Assembly (NCBI GenBank): GCA_030429345.1
Contig: JAUIFJ010000021.1
Span: forward strand, 1 to 64,000
Reading direction: 5' to 3'
From: a bacterium
Lineage (GTDB): Bacteria > CAIWAD01
DNA: 64,000 nt
Position numbers and translations under genes: made by a program. Below, piece after piece: positions 49,413-60,960 of the stretch (position 1 is its first letter; each line of letters starts with the position of its first letter). The notes beneath the pieces were generated by a model that was given only the letters and a program-made list of their open reading frames with translations, searched no databases and was not told where the DNA came from.

Positions 49413-51922
49413 CAGTCTCTCCATATCTTGTTTGCATCACGTCTGAATTCGTCGTACAGGCGCTCGGCGACCATGCGGTGGCCTACCGCCGAGGGATGGT
49501 CGTCCCAGGGCTTGACCCACAGCTCTTCCGGCTCCGGTCCGGCGTATACGCCGGCCAGGTCGATCACCGGGCGACCCGTGGCGCGGGCCGTGGCGACGAC
49601 CTCTTCCCAGCTCATCTGCAGCTTGTGCTCCAGCAGCAGGGGCACGAAGAGGAAGACCAGCTTCTGCTCCCTTTCGGCGCAGAGCTCGCTCATGCGGCCG
49701 AAGATCCAGCCAAGCAGTTCCTGCTCGAAGGGCCGCAGGTGGCGGATCGCGGCGCTCTCCTCCATGCCTGGCCGGGCTCCGGCCCGTTCGACCAGTTCGT
49801 CCAGCCAGGGGTGGGGCAGCGGGACTTCGCGCTCGAGCAGCCAGGCCAGGCGATCGACGCCGTGCTTGCCGTCGATGATGTGTCCCACGTAGACCACGTT
49901 GTCGGCGTGGAAGCGGGGCACCTGGTCCTCGAGCACGGCCAGGATGTCGAGGGGCGTATAGCCCTCGACGCCGAAATTGAGGATCTCGAAGGGGGTACCG
50001 CTCTCGTTGACCTTCTTCTCCAGCAGGGACTCGAAGTCGTCTTCCTGTGCCACACCGCTGCCGTAGAGGTGGGAGGCGCCGATCCAGGCCGAGCGCCGGG
50101 TTCCCTCCGCCGGTCGCGCGGCATAGTCCAGGTCCCGCAGTCCCTCGCTGTTGACGCGCACCTGGACGCCCTTGTGGCGCTGTTCCGTGTTCGGCACCAG
50201 CTTGAGGAAGGGCAGGCCGTCGACCGGCTCGGACAGAATGCTCTTCTTCAGCGAGACCCAGTCGGCGGGCTTCTGCTGGAAGACCTCGTTCAGCTGGGGA
50301 TTGTCCCAGCCCACATCGTTCAGCTTCTCGTAGTAGTCCCTCTGGCGGCGCATCTTGTCGCGGTCGTTGAGCACCGGGCTCTTCACCTGGTGGACCAGGT
50401 CGCGCGCCTCCTGGGGAAAGCGGTTGTATACGGCCGGGTAGCCGATGGCGAAGAGCAGCGCCAGCATGCCGCCCGTGCGCAGCGCTTCCTGCCAGAAGGG
50501 GCGATGGGGCGGCTTGTTGTAGAGGAAGTAGAGGCCGGCCAGGAAATGGATCACGATGCCCGCGGCGACCAGGGCGACGATGCCTCCCCCGCCGGGCTCG
50601 ATCCGTCCGGCCATGCTGAAGAGGCTGGCCCACTCGCGCACCGAATCCGTGATCCACATGGACCACAGCACGCAGATCGTCAGGAAGACGCCCGTGGTCT
50701 TCACCGCGATGCGCGCCTTGACCTTCAGGCCGCCGCGGCTTTCCTGCAGCCGCTGCAGCGGGGTCTTCTTCTCCTCGAGCACCACGTTGACCGCGACCAG
50801 GGCGCAGAGCACGACCCAGAAAAGGATGTCGTGCGTCGCCAGCAGGAATTCGCCGCGGATCCAGAACCAGAGCCAGGCGTGGAAGAACCAGGTGGCGAAG
50901 AAGACCCAGACCGTTCCCAGGACCAGCGCCTGGGTATTGCCGTACTTGCGCAGGCGGAAAAAGGCCGGATAATAGAAGACCTTCAGCATGAAGTCCTTCC
51001 AGTAGATGTTGATCCGGCGCCAGAAATCGGTGAAGCTGCTGGCCAGGTAGAAGAGATGATGCGTTTCCGGCAGGTTGTAGCCGAAGATGCGCACAAGGCC
51101 GATCACCAGGTGGAACTGCCCGCTGACATTCAGGTAGAGCAGGAAGGGCCAGCTCAGGTAGCGCAGCAGGCTGCCCAGGCCGATCACGTCCGTGGTGTCG
51201 ATGGGCGCGTGCTGATAGATCAATCGATACAGAATGAGCTGCAAGACGCCGCGGGCGATCCAGGACATGCCTTCCTGGACGTCGCGGGCCTTCTTCTCCG
51301 GCTTGCCCTGGCTGCGGACGAAGGTCTGGTAGTCCACGGAGGGAAAGAGCGGGAAGACCACATTGGGCACCATGAAGAAGTAGGCCAGTCGGTTGGGCCA
51401 GGTCACCGGCGCCGTCTTGTGGGATTGATCATAGAGGAAAATGATCATCCGGATCGAGAAGAGGGAGCCCAGGATCGGCCAGATCGCCCCCGACCAGGGG
51501 TGCTCGATGGCTCCGCCGCGCATGAAGGCCAGCAGCGTGATCGCCGCGCCGAGAATGCCCCAGCGCAGCAGGGCCGGGCCGGGGATGGCTGTCAAGGCGA
51601 TCAGCCCGACTCCCAGTCCGAGCAGCCAGCCGCCGTGCAGCCAGCCGAAGACCAGCGGAAAACTGCCCATGGACAGCAGCACGAAGAGCCAGTGCTTGTA
51701 GCGTGGCGGGGTGAAATAATGCAGGGCGAAACCGCCGAGCAGGTAGAAACTGAAGTGGTGGAAGATCTGCCCCTGCAGCTGGAAACTCCAGCCGGTCAGG
51801 TAGAGGGCAAGCGCCAGCTGGAACCAGAGAGCGCCGAATTTCAGCAGCTCCCCGATGCCGGGAAAGGCGTAAGAAGGGCGGTCGCCGCTTGCGGGCGGCG
51901 CCTGAGTGGGATTCGTGCTCAT
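49412..51922 (-). CDS. MBOAT acyltransferase fused to SGNH domain
   Basis: 836 residues. The N-terminal half has about 11-12 membrane helices of the MBOAT family: FWRRINIYWKDFMLKVFYYP near 298 and the conserved histidine in TWFFHAWLWFW near 346, as in DltB and alginate O-acetyltransferases. After a soluble linker, residues about 600-830 form an SGNH-hydrolase-like domain: WIGASHLYGSGV near 612 (the usual GDS reads GAS, keeping the serine) and WDDHPSAVGH near 811 with the Asp/His pair. In the dlt system these parts are the separate DltB and DltD. Here they are one polypeptide. It should move a carrier-bound acyl group across the membrane and onto an exported acceptor. Confidence 0.9.
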   Translation of the reverse strand: MSTNPTQAPPASGDRPSYAFPGIGELLKFGALWFQLALALYLTGWSFQLQGQIFHHFSFYLLGGFALHYFTPPRYKHWLFVLLSMGSFPLVFGWLHGGWLLGLGVGLIALTAIPGPALLRWGILGAAITLLAFMRGGAIEHPWSGAIWPILGSLFSIRMIIFLYDQSHKTAPVTWPNRLAYFFMVPNVVFPLFPSVDYQTFVRSQGKPEKKARDVQEGMSWIARGVLQLILYRLIYQHAPIDTTDVIGLGSLLRYLSWPFLLYLNVSGQFHLVIGLVRIFGYNLPETHHLFYLASSFTDFWRRINIYWKDFMLKVFYYPAFFRLRKYGNTQALVLGTVWVFFATWFFHAWLWFWIRGEFLLATHDILFWVVLCALVAVNVVLEEKKTPLQRLQESRGGLKVKARIAVKTTGVFLTICVLWSMWITDSVREWASLFSMAGRIEPGGGGIVALVAAGIVIHFLAGLYFLYNKPPHRPFWQEALRTGGMLALLFAIGYPAVYNRFPQEARDLVHQVKSPVLNDRDKMRRQRDYYEKLNDVGWDNPQLNEVFQQKPADWVSLKKSILSEPVDGLPFLKLVPNTEQRHKGVQVRVNSEGLRDLDYAARPAEGTRRSAWIGASHLYGSGVAQEDDFESLLEKKVNESGTPFEILNFGVEGYTPLDILAVLEDQVPRFHADNVVYVGHIIDGKHGVDRLAWLLEREVPLPHPWLDELVERAGARPGMEESAAIRHLRPFEQELLGWIFGRMSELCAEREQKLVFLFVPLLLEHKLQMSWEEVVATARATGRPVIDLAGVYAGPEPEELWVKPWDDHPSAVGHRMVAERLYDEFRRDANKIWRD

Positions 51923-51994
51923 GGGTCCAGGAACTGTGAGTTGCCGAAACTCTGAATAAAGCAGGTTGCTCGGAGTTGTGCAATTCCAGCGAGG

Positions 51995-52250
51995 TTAGAA
52001 ATACGCACCCTCTTCTGATTCTTCTGCCAGCGTGAACCATTCAGGCCCGATCAGGCCTCGTCCTCCGATTTCCGCGTCCTCCAGTGTGCGGCAGATCTCT
52101 TGCTCCCGCCCTTGCAATGCCGCAGCCTGCCGCTGGATGCCCTTGGATGCCGTTGCCAGCAATGAAGGCTGCCGGTGTGCACAGGGTCTGCACTCCGATC
52201 CGCAGGCCGATCCCGATGCCGGGAACCAGCAGCAGGTTGAATCGGTGCAT
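51995..52250 (-). pseudogene. Small gene apparently broken by a 10-bp duplication
   Basis: An ATG at 52250 follows a ggagcgcgaca site and opens MHRFNLLLVPGIGIGLRIGV, a plausible membrane-associated start. At 52132-52151 the sequence tggatgccct/tggatgccgt is a near-perfect 10-bp tandem duplication. Removing one copy joins the first frame to a second that continues QRQAAALQGREQEICRTLED and stops at 51995, giving about 81 residues. As it stands the first frame stops at 52041. It lies downstream of the flavodoxin gene on the same strand. The family is unknown. Confidence 0.45.
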
Positions 52251-52351
52251 TGTCGCGCTCCGTTCATGGAGAGACGGCGCTCCGACACCCTTCCCGCGAT
52301 TGCGCGCCGCGAATGCCTCCGGCAGTTGTATACGACCCATGGCAGGCCTGT

Positions 52352-53029
52352 TCAGGCGCCCTGCGCAAGGACCCCGCTGCCGTGTCCGCTGCTCCAGGCC
52401 TGGATGCGCTCCCAGTCGCGGTAGTCTCCTTCCGCCACGCCCATCAGGTTCATGATCCCCCGGATCAGCAGCCGGGTCGGGAGTCCCATGCGGGAGGTAT
52501 CCAGCACGCCGGCAAAGGCCCCCACCTCTTCGGCCTTCACCCCGGGCAGTTGGTCGGCAATGTGGCCGGCGTAGCTCTCCGCTTTCCTCTGCGCGGCCGG
52601 TCCCTTGTGCGACAAGGTCAGGCAACTGAAGAATCCGGCCACATGACGCTCCTGCAAGGCCTCCCGGTGCCTGTGGGCAAAGACGCGCGCCTCTTTCATC
52701 CAGCGGTCGTATTGAATCGGAGCCCCCAGCACGACGCAGGAGTAGGCATCGATGCTGTCGATTTCGGTCATGGGCGCCGTATGAACGATTCGCCCGGCAT
52801 TGCGCAGGGTCAGCGCGATTCTCAAGGCGATTTCTTCGGTCGATCCGAAGGCGCTGGCCCAGGTCACCAGCCAGGAGTTTTCGGCAACCGCCTGGCGATC
52901 GACGGGGCCGGTCTCCAGGACTTCGGCGATTCCAGGCGCAAGCCCGGGAAAGGACAAGCCGGCCAGCCAGGCCGCCGCAGAGACCTGGAGGCTTCGGCCG
53001 ATGAACTGGCGGCGGGAGAGACGTTGCAT
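52352..53029 (-). CDS. Tat-exported flavodoxin-domain protein
   Basis: 225 residues. The N-terminus RLSRRQFIGRSLQVSAAAWL is a twin-arginine signal, so the protein is folded with its cofactor before export. The remainder is a flavodoxin fold of the HemG-like group: WASAFGSTEEIALRIALTL is the FMN phosphate loop (degenerate), and IDAYSCVVLGAPIQYDRWM is the second flavin loop. It may act as a periplasmic electron carrier or oxidoreductase. It is divergently transcribed from a TetR regulator across two operators, which probably control it. A small disrupted gene follows. Confidence 0.85.
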   Translation of the reverse strand: MQRLSRRQFIGRSLQVSAAAWLAGLSFPGLAPGIAEVLETGPVDRQAVAENSWLVTWASAFGSTEEIALRIALTLRNAGRIVHTAPMTEIDSIDAYSCVVLGAPIQYDRWMKEARVFAHRHREALQERHVAGFFSCLTLSHKGPAAQRKAESYAGHIADQLPGVKAEEVGAFAGVLDTSRMGLPTRLLIRGIMNLMGVAEGDYRDWERIQAWSSGHGSGVLAQGA

Positions 53030-53057
53030 GGCCGGGGACCCTTTCAGCGATAAGAAC

Positions 53058-53072
53058 TTGACACAGTGTCAA
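53058..53072. promoter_or_regulatory. Palindromic operator 1 of the TetR regulator
   Basis: TTGACACAGTGTCAA is a perfect 7-1-7 inverted repeat between the divergent flavodoxin and TetR genes. It lies 42 bp (four helical turns) from operator 2. Confidence 0.75.
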
Positions 53073-53101
53073 TTGAACGGGCGCAAACATGGCGCTATCT
53101 T
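53073..53101 (+). promoter_or_regulatory. Putative promoter of tetR, leaderless transcript likely
   Basis: TTGAAC (53073-53078) and TATCTT (53096-53101) are separated by 17 bases. Transcription would start about seven bases later, at or next to the tetR ATG at 53108, implying a leaderless mRNA. It lies between the two operators and would be blocked by repressor bound at either. Confidence 0.5.
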
Positions 53102-53114
53102 GACACCATGTCAA
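53100..53114. promoter_or_regulatory. Palindromic operator 2, overlapping the tetR start codon
   Basis: TTGACACCATGTCAA is a 6-3-6 inverted repeat that shares its half-site with operator 1. It covers the ATG of the TetR gene, fitting autorepression. Confidence 0.7.
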
Positions 53115-53704
53115 GTCGAAATATTTCCACACGCGAAACAATCCTGCGGGCCGCCTGGCAGCTGCTGGAAGCCAACAGTGGCCAGGCGGTCCAGATGAAG
53201 GATATCGCCAGGCAGGCGGGTATCTCCCGTCAAGCCATGTACCTGCACTTCGCCTCAAGGCTGGAGCTGCTGAAGGCCACCCTGGCCTATATCGATCAGG
53301 AAAAGGGCCTGGAGCAAAGGCTGCGCCCCTTCGAGCAAGCCGGCAGCGGACGGGATCGGCTGCGCCTGGCGGTGGAGGTCTGGGGCAACTACATTCCCGA
53401 GATCCATGGAGTCGCCCGCGCCCTGGTCGACAGGCAGCCGGAGGACCAGGCGGCCCGCGCCGCCTTCGACGACTGCATGGCCTGCCTGCGGGAGGCCTGC
53501 ATCACGACGATCGGCGACCTGCAGAACGAGCAGGCACTGCTTCCCGAATGGAACACGAGGCAGGCGGTAGATATCATGTATACACTGTTGTCCATCCGCA
53601 ACTGGGAAATGCTGCGTCTGGAGTGCGGCTGGTCGCAGGAGCGCTATGTGCGGGGGCTTCTGCACACGCTGCAGCGAAGCCTACTGGTGGATCCCGCATC
53701 GTAG
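53108..53704 (+). CDS. TetR-family transcriptional regulator
   Basis: 198 residues from MSSRNISTRETILRAAWQLL; an earlier in-frame ATG exists, but this start matches the family and the operator layout. The N-terminal helix-turn-helix (AVQMKDIARQAGISRQAMYLHF, about 30-50) is the standard TetR DNA-binding domain. The C-terminal domain (about 60-195) is helical and ligand-binding; its inducer is unknown. It probably represses itself and the divergent flavodoxin gene through the two TTGACAC palindromes. Confidence 0.92.
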   Translation: MSSRNISTRETILRAAWQLLEANSGQAVQMKDIARQAGISRQAMYLHFASRLELLKATLAYIDQEKGLEQRLRPFEQAGSGRDRLRLAVEVWGNYIPEIHGVARALVDRQPEDQAARAAFDDCMACLREACITTIGDLQNEQALLPEWNTRQAVDIMYTLLSIRNWEMLRLECGWSQERYVRGLLHTLQRSLLVDPAS

Positions 53705-53777
53705 ACCGGTTCCCATGTCCATGCGCCTGTCGGACCGCTGACCGCTCCAGGCGCGCAGAGCTGCTGGAGGTGTCACC

Positions 53778-54371
53778 ATGTTCGAACAGCCGCGGGAAGT
53801 CCGGTTCACCCTGCCCGGGTGGCTGCTGTCCTACGCCGGTACCCACGAAACGACGACCGATCGGAAGCAGCGCATGCGCTTCGTCATCGAGGCCGCGCGA
53901 CAGAATGTGCTCCGCGACGGAGGCGCCCCCTTCGCCGCCGCGGTCTACGAAATGGAAAGCGGCCGCCTGGTCTCCCTGGGCGTCAATCGGGTCACTGCGC
54001 AGGACTGCTCCCTTCTCCACGCGGAGATGGTCGCCATCGCCCTGGCCCAGCGCCAGCGGGAGACCTTCGACCTGGCAGCCCCCGGGCAGCCACCTTTCGA
54101 ATTGTATACCAGCACCGAACCCTGCGCCATGTGCTACGGCGCCATTCCCTGGTCCGGCCTGCGCCGCATCGTCTGCGCCGCCCGCGAGGAGGACGCCCGC
54201 GAAATCGGCTTCGACGAGGGGCCGAAACCGGAGGACTGGATCGGGGGACTTCAGAAGCGGGGCATCGAGGTCGTTACCGGCGTGGAACGCGAGGCGGCGC
54301 GGAAGGTGCTTCAGCTCTACGTGGAGTCGGGGGGCGTGGTCTACAACGGAGGGAGAAAGCAATCACCGTGA
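53778..54371 (+). CDS. Nucleoside/guanine deaminase-type zinc enzyme
   Basis: 197 residues. The cytidine-deaminase-like zinc site is complete: LLHAEMVAI near residue 80 (His ligand and catalytic Glu) and TEPCAMCYGAIPWSG near 112 (two Cys ligands). The extended N-terminus and C-terminal EDWIGGLQKRG region resemble guanine deaminase-like proteins more than the tRNA adenosine deaminase TadA. It hydrolytically removes an amino group from a purine or nucleoside. The start follows ggaggtgtcacc. Neighbours do not indicate a pathway. Confidence 0.88.
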   Translation: MFEQPREVRFTLPGWLLSYAGTHETTTDRKQRMRFVIEAARQNVLRDGGAPFAAAVYEMESGRLVSLGVNRVTAQDCSLLHAEMVAIALAQRQRETFDLAAPGQPPFELYTSTEPCAMCYGAIPWSGLRRIVCAAREEDAREIGFDEGPKPEDWIGGLQKRGIEVVTGVEREAARKVLQLYVESGGVVYNGGRKQSP

Positions 54372-54511
54372 ATGCACAATTCTCAATTGGAGCGCTGAGG
54401 ATGCCAAAGGGCTCCGCGCCAGCGAGGCACCCGTTGGCTCAGCAACTAAGGAACCAGTCCCGGATCAGGAGTTTGCAAATACCTCAATCCGGCGAAACCG
54501 GCATCCCAGGA

Positions 54512-55945
54512 ATGCTCATGCTGGTCCTTCTGCTTCCCTTTGCCGCCCAGGCACAGCACCTGACCTTCAGCGATCCCGTTCTACTAGTTGCACCTGCAGA
54601 GTATTTCTTCGACGGCCTTCTCGTTGCGGACCTGAATCAGGATGGCCTGCAGGATATCCTGTACAAAATTGGAAGCCTTGAAGCGATCTGGCATGCGCAA
54701 CAGGATTCCATGCAATTCTCGGCAGCGCTTTCGATCCCAGGCACGGCGGAATTTTCAGCAACCATCGATGCCGAGAGTGCAGATGTGGATCTGGATGGGG
54801 TTCCGGACCTGATCATGGCCAGATCGCCCCTTGATTCCTTGTCGTACAGCGTACTCAAGTATTCGGAGCAAGCAGGAACCCTTGGGATCACGGATTCCCT
54901 GGGGCCACAGGGAGGGCCCGCATCACGCTTTTCCATGGTGGACCTGGATGGAGATCTCGATCCTGATCTGTTGAAATGGAGCACATTGCCTTCCCGCCCA
55001 CTCGGCTGGTATGAAAATACAGGACCTGCAGGTTTGTCGGCGTATCATCTGATCGATTCTCTTGAGGTGTTCACTGTGCTCTCAGGTGACGTGGACAACG
55101 ATGGCGACCTGGACATTTGCCTGGACGTGGGGAACGCAGGATTGTACTGGCTGGAGAACATGGATGGATCGGCAAGCCAGTTTACGCTTCATGCCATTAC
55201 GGAGAGCGGAAGACTGCAGGGCATTGCGGATGTGGATTCCGATGGCGATCCGGACCTTCTGGCCTGGGACTACTGGAACAATTTTCCATTCCCCGATTCT
55301 CTCGCCCTGCACCTGTACAGGAATACTGCTGGCACTGGAGTATTCACTGAAGCACAGACCCTCTATGCCGGCATAGCCAGATCGGATATCTATCGTTCAC
55401 AATTCGTCGACCTGGATGAAGACGGTGATGTAGACATTCTCGTGGCTGCCACAGCAGTGTACTGGTACGAGAACCTGGATGGCCAAGGAAACTACTCTGA
55501 GCTGCAAACACTGAAAGAGCCCTTCTGGCCTGACTATGCATCCATCCTGTACAATGTCGTGGACCTGGACACGGATGGGTTGCCCGACCTGGTTGTCCAT
55601 GACTGGCGCTTCGGCGTGGCCTGGATGCGGAACATGGGGATGACCGGTATCGCCGGGAATCCCTTGCCGGCGACACCGGAACTTCACCCCCGGATCCAGC
55701 TTGTTTCTCCCAACCCATTCAATGCCCAGCTGCGCATCGACCTTCAGGTGCCCCACGCGCAGAGCATCCAGCTGGCCCTCTACAACGTGGCGGGGCAAAG
55801 GGTATTATCATGGCCTTTACACTACTATCCCCCCGGAGCGCACACGGTGAGAATCGACGAATTCCAGGGAAGCAGCGGCAAGTACTTCCTGCACTTGCAG
55901 GCAGAATCCAGTTTCGACACACGCGGTATCACCTTGATCAAGTAG
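54512..55945 (+). CDS. Secreted FG-GAP/VCBS protein with C-terminal sorting-type domain
   Basis: 477 residues from MLMLVLLLPFAAQAQH, a signal peptide; the second ATG at 54518 is better spaced from an agga site, so the exact start is open. About seven calcium-loop motifs (DVDNDGDLDICL, DVDSDGDPDLLA, DLDEDGDVDILV) mark FG-GAP/VCBS propeller blades. The last 85 residues (VSPNPFNAQLRIDLQV...ITLIK) are a diverged version of the PNPFNP/LLLK C-terminal domain. It resembles the 13056-15503 protein in its repeats but keeps the sorting-type terminus. Surface display is likely; the ligand is unknown. GC content is slightly lower than in neighbours. Confidence 0.85.
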   Translation: MLMLVLLLPFAAQAQHLTFSDPVLLVAPAEYFFDGLLVADLNQDGLQDILYKIGSLEAIWHAQQDSMQFSAALSIPGTAEFSATIDAESADVDLDGVPDLIMARSPLDSLSYSVLKYSEQAGTLGITDSLGPQGGPASRFSMVDLDGDLDPDLLKWSTLPSRPLGWYENTGPAGLSAYHLIDSLEVFTVLSGDVDNDGDLDICLDVGNAGLYWLENMDGSASQFTLHAITESGRLQGIADVDSDGDPDLLAWDYWNNFPFPDSLALHLYRNTAGTGVFTEAQTLYAGIARSDIYRSQFVDLDEDGDVDILVAATAVYWYENLDGQGNYSELQTLKEPFWPDYASILYNVVDLDTDGLPDLVVHDWRFGVAWMRNMGMTGIAGNPLPATPELHPRIQLVSPNPFNAQLRIDLQVPHAQSIQLALYNVAGQRVLSWPLHYYPPGAHTVRIDEFQGSSGKYFLHLQAESSFDTRGITLIK

Positions 55946-56023
55946 CTCTACGGGGAGAGTTTCTATGGCACACGATTCCGCACTGTCCTACTCAGCCAAT
56001 TTTTCCCTTGTATTCCGCCCGGA

Positions 56024-56090
56024 CGCAAAAAGAATACCCAGCCTGCCATAGCACGCGGGGTTTCGTGTTCATTCTCACAACCGTCGATCC
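56024..56090. repeat. Degenerate duplicate of the atp terminator region, copy A
   Basis: This stretch resembles 56462-56527, sharing the core gcctgcc-tagca-gcggggtttcgtg and ending gtcgatc. The stem is weaker than in copy B. The two copies flank the BrnA-type antitoxin gene, as if that gene had been inserted with duplication of the terminator. Confidence 0.75.
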
Positions 56091-56098
56091 TGATCCGT

Positions 56099-56317
56099 CT
56101 ACGAGGCCCAGTTCAGATTCAGCTTCCGCTTGTGTTCCACACAATCGCGCAGATAGAGATTGATCAGGGTCTGGTATGGAATGCCGCTCTCCTCGGCCAG
56201 CTCGCGGAAGTAGTCGATGATGTCCGTACCCATGCGAATCGTCACCTGCTTCTTCAGCTTGGCGGCGTAAGGATTGCGCCGGCTCTTCATGGTTGCCAGG
56301 TCATATTCCTTTTTCAT
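56099..56317 (-). CDS. BrnA-type antitoxin, orphan
   Basis: 72 residues. The basic N-terminal part (SRRNPYAAKLKKQVTIRMGTD) and DYFRELAEESGIPYQTLINL match the BrnA family of ribbon-helix-helix antitoxins, which bind DNA and neutralise the BrnT ribonuclease. Intact brnT normally lies directly upstream. Here only a possible remnant is seen at about 56320-56400, reading HFEWGRASQRERRQ in one frame, resembling the BrnT start. The antitoxin is therefore probably an orphan. It lies between two copies of an atp-terminator-like sequence. Confidence 0.8.
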   Translation of the reverse strand: MKKEYDLATMKSRRNPYAAKLKKQVTIRMGTDIIDYFRELAEESGIPYQTLINLYLRDCVEHKRKLNLNWAS

Positions 56318-56461
56318 GGATTTCCCCAGGGATAAAGTTTATGCTCCTTGGCTGTCGCCTTTCGCGCTGACTGGCTCTACCCCATTCAAAGTGCTGCTCG
56401 TTCATACATGCACTATACATACACTGTAGGTTGCGTGCAATCAGGGTCTACCGCAAGTCTA

Positions 56462-56527
56462 TACAAAAGAAAAACCCCGCCTGCCGTAGCAAGCGGGGTT
56501 TCGTGATTGTTCGTGTAGGGGTCGATC
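56462..56527. repeat. atp terminator region, copy B of flanking repeat
   Basis: This is the intact copy, including the functional terminator at 56466-56501. See copy A at 56024-56090. Confidence 0.75.
56466..56501 (-). terminator. Rho-independent terminator of the ATP synthase operon
   Basis: The stem aaccccgc / gcggggtt is followed on the minus strand by tttttcttttgt. Between it and the atpC stop lies another hairpin, 56521-56557 (gtcgatcgc / gcgatcgac), REP-like in style. Confidence 0.88.
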
Positions 56528-56577
56528 GCGCAGCCTTGGCTGCGCGCTGCGATCGACCCTTACACTCCCGTGTACAC

Positions 56578-59373
<2,796 letters not shown>

Positions 59374-59376
59374 CGA

Positions 59377-60918
<1,542 letters not shown>

Positions 60919-60960
60919 TGTTCTCCCTAAGGGTTCAGGCCGTTGTTCGCGGCCGGGCCG

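Noticed and set aside
46436-51922. Ordinary D-alanylation (dlt) operon
   Set aside because: The operon contains an acyl-CoA-dehydrogenase-like gene not found in dlt loci, and the host looks Gram-negative with no teichoic-acid genes in view. D-alanine as substrate remains possible but is less likely.
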